From the NCBI GenBank assembly GCA_035222895.1, contig JAVYIG010002721.1, positions 124,001-188,000 of the forward strand: DNA of 64,000 nucleotides. Reading direction: 5' to 3'. The position numbers and the translations under genes are program-made. The notes under the pieces are model-generated. The model saw only the letters and a list, made by a program, of their open reading frames with translations, ran no database searches and was not told where the DNA came from. Below, piece after piece: positions 59,869 to 64,000 of this stretch. This stretch comes from Strongylocentrotus droebachiensis (taxonomy: Eukaryota > Echinodermata > Echinoidea > Camarodonta > Strongylocentrotidae). Each line of letters starts with the position of its first letter. Positions within the stretch are counted from its first letter, which is position 1.

Positions 59869-62233
59869 GTTATTATTATTATTATTATTATTATAATTGT
59901 TATTATTATTATTATTATCATCATTATCATTATTATTATTGTTATCATTATCATTATCATTGTCATTGTCATTGTTATATATTCACAACGATAAAACATC
60001 TGCAAGGAGGGCGATCTTATATTGTTATTATTAATATTATTACTATGATTATTATTGTTGTTATCATAATCATTTCTCTTTTACTACTATCTTGATTCCA
60101 TTTGATTTGATTCGAAAAGGTATTACAAACCACATGGCAGCTCAATAGTTGAATTGAGTGGAGTTTACATCATAACAAATTCAAATAAATGCAATACAAA
60201 GTAATAAATAATACAATTTGGCATTAAGACTTATACATAATTAAAAAGAAATACATTGTAGCTATAGCATGTAAATTAAAATGAAATAGGCTGAACTGAT
60301 TATTATTACTATGATAATCATTATCATTATTGTTATTATCATGATGATTATTATTATCATCATTATTGTTACTATTATTAGTAGTATTATCATTATTGTT
60401 ATTATTAGTTGTAATATTTATTGTTATTCTTAGCATTTCTTATGATCTAATATTATTATTATTAAAATCATTTTCATTATCATCATTGGTGTTGTTGTTG
60501 TTTTATGATCTGTTTCTATTCAGTTGGTACTGTACAGGTTTAATATTACACTGCAGTCAGGCGGAAATTTGAGCTTGATTAGTAAGTTATCAGTTATCAT
60601 ATACAGATCATCTATCGAGTACCTGAAAGGGGCGCTATGCCACTTTGGTAATCATGGCAGACCACCTCATTCGTGTTCATGTGACGAATTCATTTCGTTA
60701 TTATTATTGTTGTTATAATCATCATCATTGTTGATGTTGTATGAACTTTTTCTCTTCAGTTCGTACTGAACAGGTTTAATATTACACTTACCAACTAAAC
60801 AGCCTGTAAAATATGTTGATATATTATTAGTGACTGACATCGGCCACTCATCTTCCTCGTCGTTGAAATTCTCTGCCGTAAGAAATCGAGAAGTTCCTGG
60901 GAAGTTTAGCTGACTACAAACTATGCTTGCTAGTTCGAAGTTCCAATTTTCTTGACAAACGAGTCCCCATCCGATGTCCTGGTTGTAAACTTCAACGATG
61001 CCGGCATTGGGTCGATCTTTGGTGATCAATCTGTAATCTGCAAAAGTTATTGAGATTATTCTATTTATAGAGTATGTTGAATATTTGTGCGTTTGTATAA
61101 TAATACTCACACTAATGATAACAATAATGATAACAAATAATATTAATAACAATAATAATGATAATAATAATAATAATAATAACAAATAATAATAAATTAA
61201 TAATAATATTAATGATGATTATACTGCTACTACTATTAATATTTACATTTTTATTGCGCACGTATATCCCAGGGGATGTTCAATACGTCAACTATTAAAC
61301 TAGTATTATTAGTTATTACCCTATCATTAGCCAAGGTAGTTGCCCAAAGGTGCTGAAATCATCAAAGGCAAACATTTCTAGCAGGTACCCATTTTTTTAA
61401 CCTGGGTATTAGTGCCGCAGCGGGACTCGAACCATGAACCATCTGACACACAGTCAAATGCCGTATCCACTAGACCATGACACCTCTACCTGTATACCAC
61501 ATATTAGTTAGAATGATGGTTTCCAACCATTTCATACGAGATGTCCCGGGTTAGATGCTTATTTCGTTCTTATATCATAAAGTGTGTTTTGCCCACATTC
61601 CCTCTCCACTCAGATGTATTAAATGGCTACCTGGTAATGGGTGTTAATGTTTGCAGAGCCCCAGGGAGAACAGTATTAATACTGATGAGGCCATCACTGG
61701 GGAGTGTCATGGAATTAGCCATTGACAAGACCACACTATGAACATTACTGACAAAGAAAGCGGACAAAATATACAGTTCCTCAGGTAGACAAAGGAACAT
61801 CCCTTCACTGCTATTATGTAAAAATGTGTCACATGCATATTCACCTGTCCTACACATTTTTACATAATATCAGTGAACGGATGTTCCTTTGTCTACCTGA
61901 GGAACTGTATATTTTGTCCGCTTTCTTTGTCAGTCATATTCATAGTGCCAGGCGAAGAAAAAAATCTGAATATTGCCTACAATACAGAGCATTAGGGATT
62001 TACACACACAAAATAAATAGACCTATCTTCATCCTTCTTCATATATTTGCATCTAATTGTTATACCAATCAAAAGTCCTTTTATACTTTGCTGTAAATGC
62101 TACAAATTCAAGAATCTTTAGATCTACGAAAGATTTTTCGTCAAAACTTACCTGAAATAGTATAGATCGCCAAACAGGGGCTGATTATAACAATAAACAG
62201 TAAAAACACGGTTGAATACATGTTTTCGACCAT
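39755..62233 (-). CDS. Adhesion G-protein-coupled receptor with SRCR, WSC, sushi, HRM-like and GAIN domains, whole gene, 18 exons
   Basis: Eighteen minus-strand exons join with consistent phases into 1030 residues plus TAA. The order is signal peptide (1-22), SRCR-like (28-137), WSC (138-232), sushi/CCP (about 236-308), Ser/Thr-rich linker (309-345), HRM-like region (about 346-444), GAIN (445-750) ending in a GPS with CSCDHLTSFAV, then seven helices (751-1030). Adhesion GPCRs are cut inside GAIN at HL/T; the stretch after the cut acts as a tethered agonist on the seven-helix bundle. The extracellular modules would bind an extracellular or microbial ligand, which is inference. Exons: 62233-62152, 61037-60792, 59651-59568, 58030-57746, 56374-56147, 55361-55272, 54621-54533, 49339-49234, 47740-47619, 46973-46827, 46336-46151, 45099-44677, 44357-44196, 43436-43321, 42204-41915, 40723-40657, 40308-40050, 39865-39755. 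The cytoplasmic tail is very short. The ligand and G protein cannot be read from the sequence. Confidence 0.88.
40050..40308 (-). CDS. Adhesion GPCR exon 17: helices 5 and 6
   Basis: This 259-base exon follows acceptor tatcaacag and ends AGACAG|gtaaag. It begins with the extracellular loop cysteine (LCFLQSW), gives helix 5 (IPMAIILLINIVIFILVVRQ), a basic intracellular loop (RMKGEAKVERQEAIERV) and helix 6 (AICILLLLGLTWVTGYLLLI). G-L-T-W-x-x-G is the conserved adhesion-class helix 6 motif. Confidence 0.93.
40657..40723 (-). CDS. Adhesion GPCR exon 16: helix 4
   Basis: This 67-base exon lies between acceptor tcatttcag and donor GATCT|gtaagt. It encodes GIPALIVVLTGAIARDSYAH, then DDL. The W-G-x-P-x-L-I-V motif formed across the exon 15/16 junction is typical of adhesion-class helix 4. 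It is too short to be noticed without splice reasoning. Confidence 0.9.
41335..41880 (+). repeat. SINE-like repeat family A, copy 3
   Basis: This matches copy 2 along its whole length, with a small internal duplication (aatttatggaaccaatttat). It lies in intron 15 of the adhesion GPCR and ends about 40 bases before the exon 15 donor, so it crowds the splice site. The tRNA-like block is at 41610-41680. Confidence 0.68.
41915..42204 (-). CDS. Adhesion GPCR exon 15: helices 2, 3 and start of 4
   Basis: This 290-base exon follows acceptor cttgatag and ends GCGTGGG|gtaaga. It encodes helix 2 (IFICLCLTLLCLYTTFVVMI), the conserved extracellular cysteine in AGPCGFLTALVHYF, helix 3 (LSSIAWMGVEGYNTYLMIVK) and the start of helix 4 with FFAAWG. 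A-x-x-W-M-x-V-E-x-x-x-x-Y-L is diagnostic for adhesion-class helix 3. Confidence 0.93.
42279..42511. mobile_element. MITE with nested palindromes
   Basis: The ends are CACTAAGAAATAGGGGTAC and GTACCATTATTTTTTAGTG, imperfect inverted repeats. The interior alternates gctgctacaatagcagc, agggtgcaagtctgcaa and their complements in several copies, so many fold states are possible. It lies in intron 14 of the adhesion GPCR. Confidence 0.7.
43321..43436 (-). CDS. Adhesion GPCR exon 14: first transmembrane helix
   Basis: This 116-base exon lies between acceptor atgtcacag and donor AACAA|gtgagc. It encodes the linker DIHRQEDSFIKA and helix 1, AYIILTYIGCCISIFSLLAT, then LTTYLW. L-x-x-I-x-Y-I/V-G-x-x-I-S is the standard helix 1 signature of adhesion GPCRs. 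It ends after two bases of a Lys codon, completed by exon 15. Confidence 0.9.
43888..44030. mobile_element. Short inverted-repeat element
   Basis: The arm tttcgaggtactggttaaaa with actatg is repeated inverted as catagttttaaccagaacct with ctcaa about 140 bases on. There is no coding capacity. It lies in intron 13 of the adhesion GPCR. Confidence 0.45.
44196..44357 (-). CDS. Adhesion GPCR exon 13: GPS proteolysis site
   Basis: This 162-base exon encodes PMCSFWDEEKEDWSQDGCVL, then EESVRCSCDHLTSFAVIM. Four cysteines, two tryptophans and HLT form a complete GPCR proteolysis site. Cleavage between Leu and Thr is expected, leaving TSFAVIM as the start of the tethered agonist. Both catalytic-position residues (His and Thr) are intact. 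The donor is ATAATG|gtcagt, weaker than the others, with acceptor ttgtgtag. Confidence 0.93.
44677..45099 (-). CDS. Adhesion GPCR exon 12: GAIN subdomain B
   Basis: This 423-base phase 0-0 exon follows acceptor cagattcag and ends ATAATG|gtaaga. It encodes 141 residues, mostly beta-strand-like, including ARG-rich-free stretches such as YVRINFNVFSTSALFIS, NSPVISLSIGQGKVAAL and INFTFNTIM. The final I-x-F-x-F-x-T-I pattern is the strand before the GPS. Several N-x-S/T sites (SNITI, NDTRP, NGSG, NRSA, NFTF) fit an extracellular, glycosylated domain. Confidence 0.85.
45130..45290. repeat. ATT/ATC microsatellite
   Basis: Interrupted tat/att/atc triplet repeats in intron 11 of the adhesion GPCR. A second cluster follows at about 45585-45815. 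Confidence 0.88.
45585..45815. repeat. ATT/ATC microsatellite
   Basis: A second cluster of triplet repeats, tatcattattattatc type, in intron 11 of the adhesion GPCR. The Asn/Asp-rich minus-strand frame across it is an artefact. Confidence 0.88.
46151..46336 (-). CDS. Adhesion GPCR exon 11: GAIN subdomain A
   Basis: This 186-base phase 0-0 exon between acceptor aattgacag and donor GTACAG|gtgatt encodes VTESITSIVSNIAQVKTEEL, then a Glu-rich loop and TISKFVQAFEEQISHVEV followed by SNVAVQ. It continues the helical part of GAIN and ends in the strand usually written as x-N-V-A-V/L-x in this family. Confidence 0.82.
46827..46973 (-). CDS. Adhesion GPCR exon 10: GAIN subdomain A
   Basis: This 147-base phase 0-0 exon lies between acceptor aaattttag and donor GAAGAG|gtattc. 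It encodes an amphipathic helical stretch including VSSVTSNIEDITSNDIKLVA, then EITSNIVQQNLTSEE. The segment T-S-x-D-x-K-L-V-A-x-x-x-x-x-I is the hallmark helix of GAIN subdomain A in adhesion GPCRs. Confidence 0.82.
47619..47740 (-). CDS. Adhesion GPCR exon 9: end of HRM-like region
   Basis: This 122-base exon encodes ANEPIGRALCIGDGVTKSQW, then QPMDNCGPFRNVTDILTEIAQ. R-x-L-C-x-G-x-G-x-x-x-x-x-W-x-x-x-x-x-C is the second half of the HRM pattern, followed by the helix that starts GAIN subdomain A. Acceptor accgaacag and donor GCACAG|gttttt bound it. The phase changes from 1 to 0. Confidence 0.82.
47980..48476. mobile_element. hAT-like non-autonomous element rich in homopolymer C and A runs
   Basis: Both ends carry the same perfect 16-base inverted repeat, CAGGCGCGTACGCAGG, and the flanks give a perfect 8-base target duplication, GGTTCCTG (47972-47979 and 48477-48484), as hAT elements make. 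Inside are repeated units of about 120 bases, each with CGCTTATTCAGCGG, a GCTGAGTCGTTGCG core, a run of A and a long run of C. No transposase frame is present. It sits in intron 8 of the adhesion GPCR and is a relative, in the opposite orientation, of the element at 14066. Confidence 0.8.
48691..49036. mobile_element. GC-rich inverted-repeat element
   Basis: The ends are ggtcacaaccgaccgtgcgt and its near-complement gcacttgaaagtacggcggg with ttgtgacc. The interior is GC-rich against an AT-rich background, with several tacgtg/cacgta motifs. No frame looks coding beyond chance. It lies in intron 8 of the adhesion GPCR. Confidence 0.55.
49234..49339 (-). CDS. Adhesion GPCR exon 8: HRM-like region
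   Basis: This 106-base exon between acceptor ttttgccag and donor CAAG|gttggt encodes ISWISPRFEKVEFPVGEHGT, then WANSTGMCPFNTTQ. The pattern of W-x-x-T/S, a G near the middle and C-P-x-N-x-T is what adhesion GPCRs show just ahead of GAIN, where the hormone-receptor motif lies. Phase is 0 to 1. Confidence 0.75.
49581..49867. mobile_element. MITE with about 50-bp inverted arms
   Basis: The left arm tttcataaagctgttcgtaa with atttacgcatgactttacga and acgacttgtatatga is repeated inverted at 49810-49867. The interior is AT-rich and non-coding. It lies about 20 bases from the next foldback, with a C run between. Confidence 0.72.
49887..50187. mobile_element. Foldback element with about 100-bp arms and palindromic core
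   Basis: The left arm (gggctcccacttagccgagt, then gagcctcgagttgtggcgag, then cgcgatcttatggcaagc) is repeated inverted with very few changes to gggttggagccc-like sequence at 50187. The core repeats the palindrome attcttgatatcaagaat. The arms are so similar that insertion is probably recent. Confidence 0.72.
50560..50655. repeat. CA dinucleotide microsatellite
   Basis: A run of CA repeats with CG interruptions over about 95 bases, in intron 7 of the adhesion GPCR. It explains the Cys/Val frame on the minus strand. Confidence 0.92.
51745..51900. repeat. TTC microsatellite
   Basis: Tandem ttc units with interruptions. On the minus strand they form the GAA-rich tail of the candidate single-span exon. 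A related purine-rich tract (aagaag) lies at 51105-51240. Confidence 0.9.
51867..54449 (-). other. Candidate alternative exon encoding one membrane span, split by a transposon
   Basis: On the minus strand, 83 bases after the exon 7 donor, lies a plausible 3' splice site (ttccctgtttttaccgggtc then atcag|G, at 54450). The eight bases that follow run into a Tc1/mariner-like element (52002-54441). On its far side the frame continues with ICIGTLSGLLIIIFAIIVVV, VITKDMAPTH and a charged tail that stops inside a GAA-type microsatellite (end 51867). Removing the element and one TA leaves a phase 0 exon, the phase exon 7 ends in. It would make a short single-pass form of the receptor ectodomain. No homology supports it, and Ile/Val runs can arise from ATT/ATC repeats. 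Confidence 0.3.
52002..54441. mobile_element. Tc1/mariner-like non-autonomous element with long inverted repeats
   Basis: The ends read TA-CAGTGCGACCCAC and GGGTCGCACTG-TA, giving a TA target duplication and the CAGT start typical of Tc1/mariner. The terminal inverted repeats continue for several hundred bases: left-arm stretches at 52022-52060 and about 52550-52880 match right-arm stretches at 54395-54440 and about 54060-54380 with drift (for example the ataccgc/gcggtat and tgttgctacg/cgtagcaaca segments). The left arm carries extra sequence absent from the right. No transposase frame was seen, so it needed a transposase from elsewhere. It lies in intron 7 of the adhesion GPCR. Confidence 0.75.
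54533..54621 (-). CDS. Adhesion GPCR exon 7: start of HRM-like region
   Basis: This 89-base exon lies between acceptor gcccctag and donor ATTCAT|gtaagt. It encodes TSTSTLAVVTNCHLESLCAS, then YWLGITEIH. It changes phase from 1 to 0, exactly what is needed to join exon 6 to exon 8. Two cysteines start the HRM-like cysteine pattern that continues in exons 8-9. It was found by phase reasoning and carries no diagnostic motif alone. Confidence 0.65.
55272..55361 (-). CDS. Adhesion GPCR exon 6: Ser/Thr-rich linker
   Basis: This 90-base exon follows acceptor gatgttcag and ends ACTG|gtaaat. It encodes FSSTTSTSATTKGQGQTNQM, then ISIQTTDIT, a mucin-like stalk rich in Ser and Thr and probably O-glycosylated, between the sushi domain and the HRM-like region. 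Both ends split a codon after the first base, as do all upstream modular exons, so modules here are symmetric 1-1 exons suited to shuffling. Confidence 0.72.
56147..56374 (-). CDS. Adhesion GPCR exon 5: sushi (CCP) domain with a GC donor
   Basis: The exon encodes VCEDPGTPQNGFRYNETGSL, then YFNCSDGFTFEGPEVIQCVQ, and ends with a W and PKCT. C-x-D-PG-x-P-x-NG, the F-x-C-x-x-G-F centre, I-x-C, then W and a last C match the complement control protein fold. An insert of about 20 residues (YGRRENDIANS) lies before the conserved Trp. The acceptor is tttttaag. The donor reads ACAG|gcgagt, a GC rather than GT donor. The choice is supported by phase with exon 6 and because reading on meets a stop within 12 codons. 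Confidence 0.83.
56487..56745 (-). repeat. tRNA-derived SINE with ATT tail
   Basis: On the minus strand a head at 56740-56655 resembles a tRNA (box A tggctcagtcgttagagc; anticodon loop around ctcatgaa; box B gggttcgaaccc), then a body, ending in an (ATT) tail at 56487-56510. It lies in intron 4 of the adhesion GPCR, on the same strand as the gene. The body and tail mark it as a SINE rather than a tRNA gene. Confidence 0.68.
57746..58030 (-). CDS. Adhesion GPCR exon 4: WSC domain
   Basis: This 285-base exon follows acceptor tttaattcag and ends CAAG|gtaaag. It encodes PGYIGCFSEGS, then a region with C-x-x-x-C (RCINACAEEGYFYAGV) and NACFCG, and closes CNVGCAGDRLESCGGSFVLT. This is the full eight-cysteine pattern of a WSC domain (YxGCY ... 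C-x3-C ... F-x-C-x-C-G ... C-x3-C-x-G ... CGG). WSC domains occur in yeast stress sensors, polycystin-1 and echinoderm surface proteins and are thought to bind carbohydrate. WSC domains on adhesion GPCRs are not among the commonly described combinations. Confidence 0.88.
58188..58400 (+). repeat. tRNA-derived SINE
   Basis: The plus-strand head at 58190-58267 has box-A-like tggtctagcggataag and box-B-like ggaattcaaatccc. The body has ctctccacctagatgcatgg and agcgccttattagggtagat, and a (TAG) microsatellite follows at 58430-58510, probably grown from its tail. It lies in intron 3 of the adhesion GPCR. Confidence 0.62.
58865..59115. repeat. Homopolymer-rich remnant of a hAT-like element
   Basis: Long T, G and C runs, a tttgaaaatttg segment also found in the 14066 element, and an end ctgtgtacgcgccttg resembling the CCTGCGTACGCGCCTG terminus. 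The other end is unclear and no target duplication was seen. Confidence 0.5.
59568..59651 (-). CDS. Adhesion GPCR exon 3: C-terminal cysteine-rich part of SRCR-like domain
   Basis: This 84-base exon lies between acceptor tttttcag and donor CAAAG|gtaaca, in phase with both neighbours. It encodes MQCDSCNGECGCKYDIYIGA followed by VSCK. Five cysteines in about 25 residues, closing with V-x-C, fit the end of an SRCR domain, although the usual NC-x-H-x-EDAGV motif is replaced by ECGCKYDIYIGAV. It is too short to stand out alone; splice sites and phase support it. Confidence 0.7.
59735..60090. repeat. ATT/ATC microsatellite
   Basis: Long triplet tract (tattattattattattatta with atc interruptions) in intron 2 of the adhesion GPCR. 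Ile/Leu-rich frames on both strands come from it. A further cluster lies at 60300-60500, and aataataat runs at 61120-61215. Confidence 0.92.
60792..61037 (-). CDS. Adhesion GPCR exon 2: main part of SRCR-like domain
   Basis: This 246-base exon follows acceptor cttttgcag and ends GTTG|gtaagt. It encodes YRLITKDRPNAGIVEVYNQD, then GWGLVCQENW and ASIVCSQLNFPG, the beginning of a scavenger-receptor cysteine-rich domain (consensus G-x-VEV-x-x-x-x-WG-x-VC-x-x-x-W ... VCRQLGFPG). The middle has a short acidic insert (NDEEDEW) and an FTGC, corresponding to the usual V-x-C near the fourth cysteine. SRCR domains bind polyanionic, microbial or matrix ligands and are greatly expanded in echinoderms. Confidence 0.82.
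61210..61490 (-). repeat. tRNA-derived SINE
   Basis: The minus strand from 61488 reads ggtgtcatggtctagtggat as box A and ggttcgagtcccgc as box B, followed by a body (acccaggttaaaaaaatggg, then ggtacctgctag) and AT-rich tail repeats near 61210. It is a relative of the 58188 copy (same tcatggtctag start). It lies in intron 1 of the adhesion GPCR. Confidence 0.62.
61540..61733 (+). repeat. SINE body fragment
   Basis: Plus-strand sequence with attccctctccactcagatg, tattaaatggctacctggta and aatgggtgttaatg resembles the body of the tRNA SINE at 58188 (ctctccacctagatg) and the complement of the 61210 copy. Its end is interrupted by the CACTA-like element at 61734. Confidence 0.45.
61734..61947. mobile_element. 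214-bp CACTA-like MITE, copy 2
   Basis: The same inverted-repeat element as at 23624, with the CACTATGAA terminus at both ends. Flanking bases are cca on both sides, a possible 3-base target duplication of the kind CACTA/EnSpm elements make. It lies in intron 1 of the adhesion GPCR. No transposase is present. Confidence 0.75.
62152..62233 (-). CDS. Adhesion GPCR exon 1: signal peptide
   Basis: The exon encodes MVENMYSTVFLLFIVIISPC then LAIYTIS, a typical secretory signal: a short N-region, a hydrophobic core, and a likely cut after the small residue of CLA. It ends TTTCAG|gtaagt. An upstream in-frame ATG at 62347 would add 38 polar residues and bury the signal, so I prefer ATG 62233; ATG 62221 is also possible. 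Confidence 0.7.
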
Positions 62234-62359
62234 ATTCCGACGTTTGTATCCCGAAGTTGAATTTGTATAAGCACGAATAGTTTCTGTTTGCAACCGATCT
62301 TTGTGAGAGCACAACCTGACTGAAGAAAGGAAGTTCTTCAAACACAATATTTAAATTAG

Positions 62360-64000
62360 ACATTGATTATAATAGACATTGCAAGTCAAATGAAAGCTCG
62401 TGATCTACAGAAAGTGAAACGTGTAAAAATCTTTTCCTTAAATATGCATATGTGGCCACAATCGGATGTTCAAAATTGAACACCCCCCTCCCTCAATAAA
62501 CGAAAGCGAAATCATACAAACTGGGCGTTTCGACGATACGTAGGTGATTAAGGCGATGCCACTTCCTAATCCACACAACGCAGTATCAACACACGCTAGA
62601 TGATCGATAGCAGCCATATTATCATCAATTTTAATGATTAATTATCCATAAAATGAGTGACATTAGGCTAGATAGTGACTTGGATCTGCAGTATTCATCG
62701 TCTGAATCCAGTGGCGATGATGTTGATGGTATCGATGGGCCAGTTTTTAAATTATTGTAATTTCGGAATAAAAAAATACGAGTTCCAAAAGGTGCTTTAT
62801 CCAATTTATTTTTTTTAATTCCCATTGATATACCCATTTCCAGAAGCCTCATACACTGACACCTCCAAAAAGCTGAATTTCCAACAAAAACAATATTTAA
62901 AAAGGCATTTAAAAATCAGTTCGGTTAAAAAAAGCACTATATCCATTCAAGTTATGCGTTGTAACTTGCAGATTTTTGGTTCCAAAAAGTATTACATCCA
63001 AAAAATAAAAAATAATAACAACTTCAGGAACAAATTTTTGGGCAGACTTAGCTCTTTTTAAAGAGTGGTTTTACATTTGTATCATACAATAGTATAATCA
63101 GCCAAACTAAAGTATCGTTCCAAACTGACATTGCTAAGGATGATAATTTAAATAATCGTGTTTTTTCAGAACTTGAATTTATAGATTTAGTACCTATTGG
63201 AACCGAGCTCTTCAAAATTATGTCGACTATGTTTGATCGTGAGTGGTTGGATTCCTCCGACGTTATGTACCATCGCGAATAACGAACTAGTCTTGCTTAA
63301 CGGATTAGACGGCATAAATTGCAGTCGGAATCCGGTGGAGAAGACGGGTGTTAGGAGTAATTAACATCGAAAAAAGGGCTAAAATAATTAATCTTTACAA
63401 CAAAGAATGTAGTGAAATTTGTTTCAAGAAGCATCCACTGACCAAAATACGAAACAAACACTGAGCGATGTTTTATTTGATGTGATGTAGTTAGTCAGTG
63501 CGATTTCAGCACGAATGATGACCGGCAATTTAGCGATCGCAATATTAATTTTCATTGATTCAATTCTTTCATCTGTATAATTTCTTTCGTCAGTTTCATG
63601 TAAATGTCAACATTATCTTTTCTTCTTTTTTAGTTTATCTTTATCCAATTCAAAGGACATTCAAAGATGGAAAACAATCGAAAACATGCAACAAACTTAT
63701 ACAGCAAAAGCCATAAAATCCATGTAGTGGTTACGAGCTTTGGTTTATGTTTAGGGGACATGCTACAATCGCCTACGTCACATTATTTTTGGCGTTTTAT
63801 TGGTTTTATTTGGGCGAGTAAATGAACGATGAAAAATTCGTGTTTTTGTTTTTGTTTTTAAGACTTATTTAAGTATTTACAAAATCTGAAATGATTGTTT
63901 TGAAATTCCTGAGGTCAAAAGCTTTTCATTGATATTCAGTTATATTTTTATAGAATGTCTGCTTTAAAGTTTAAATAGACATGTAGTACTATACGTCACA
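62360..64000. other. Upstream flank of the adhesion GPCR; no gene recognised
   Basis: The promoter of the adhesion GPCR should lie here or beyond, but no motif decides it. A plus-strand frame from about 62654 (MSDIRLDSDLDLQYSSSESS) starts well but stops after about 35 codons; related-looking acidic and hydrophobic pieces near 63160-63280 are in other frames. This may be a decayed transposase-like frame, but I do not recognise it. Confidence 0.4.

Noticed and set aside
59711-60005. Ile/Leu-rich frames on both strands resembling membrane segments
   Set aside because: They come from ATT/ATC triplet microsatellites. The same caution lowers confidence in the single-span exon candidate.
62231-62347. 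Upstream ATG at 62347 as the receptor start
   Set aside because: It would place 38 polar residues before the hydrophobic signal core. ATG 62233 gives a normal signal peptide, though 5' transcript data would decide.

Overview
This 64 kb window is animal nuclear DNA. It has GT-AG spliced genes with small exons and multi-kilobase introns, AT-rich intergenic sequence, tRNA-derived SINEs, and remnants of non-LTR and Ty3/Gypsy-type retrotransposons, hAT-, Tc1/mariner- and CACTA-like elements. The pairing of an SRCR, a WSC and a sushi domain on one receptor, together with heavy MITE/SINE loading, suggests a marine deuterostome, most likely an echinoderm such as a sea urchin. That assignment is inference, because no species marker is present.

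Two protein-coding genes can be reconstructed, both on the minus strand. Gene 1 (28749 to 16792, four exons, 501 codons) is an SLC16/monocarboxylate-transporter-like member of the major facilitator superfamily. All exon phases agree. It has a long acidic loop between its two six-helix halves, and a decayed second copy of exon 1 lies just upstream of exon 2. Gene 2 (62233 to 39755, eighteen exons, 1030 codons, all phases consistent) is an adhesion GPCR. Its order is signal peptide, SRCR-like domain, WSC domain, sushi/CCP domain, Ser/Thr-rich linker, hormone-receptor-like (HRM) region, GAIN domain with a canonical HL/T GPS site, and seven transmembrane helices. The intron after exon 7 holds a phase-compatible candidate alternative exon encoding a single membrane span, which a 2.4 kb Tc1/mariner-like element now splits.

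Region by region: 1-16.7 kb is gene-free and holds SINEs, minisatellites, a purine-rich tract, MITEs and several degraded non-LTR retrotransposon pieces. 16.8-28.8 kb is gene 1, with introns carrying SINEs, MITEs, a 793-bp tandem duplication, a histone H1-like tail fragment and a LINE piece interrupted by a hAT-like element with 8-bp target duplications. 28.9-34.7 kb holds a long inverted-repeat structure, a foldback element with a tRNA-like core, and a truncated, frameshifted Gypsy-type element. 34.7-39.7 kb has no recognisable gene. 39.8-62.3 kb is the adhesion GPCR, its introns filled by foldback/MITE elements, a second hAT-like homopolymer-rich element, SINEs and ATT/ATC microsatellites. 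62.4-64 kb has no recognised gene.

The two genes are not obviously in one pathway. One would be a plasma-membrane solute carrier. The other would be a cell-surface receptor whose extracellular modules resemble carbohydrate- or pattern-binding domains.
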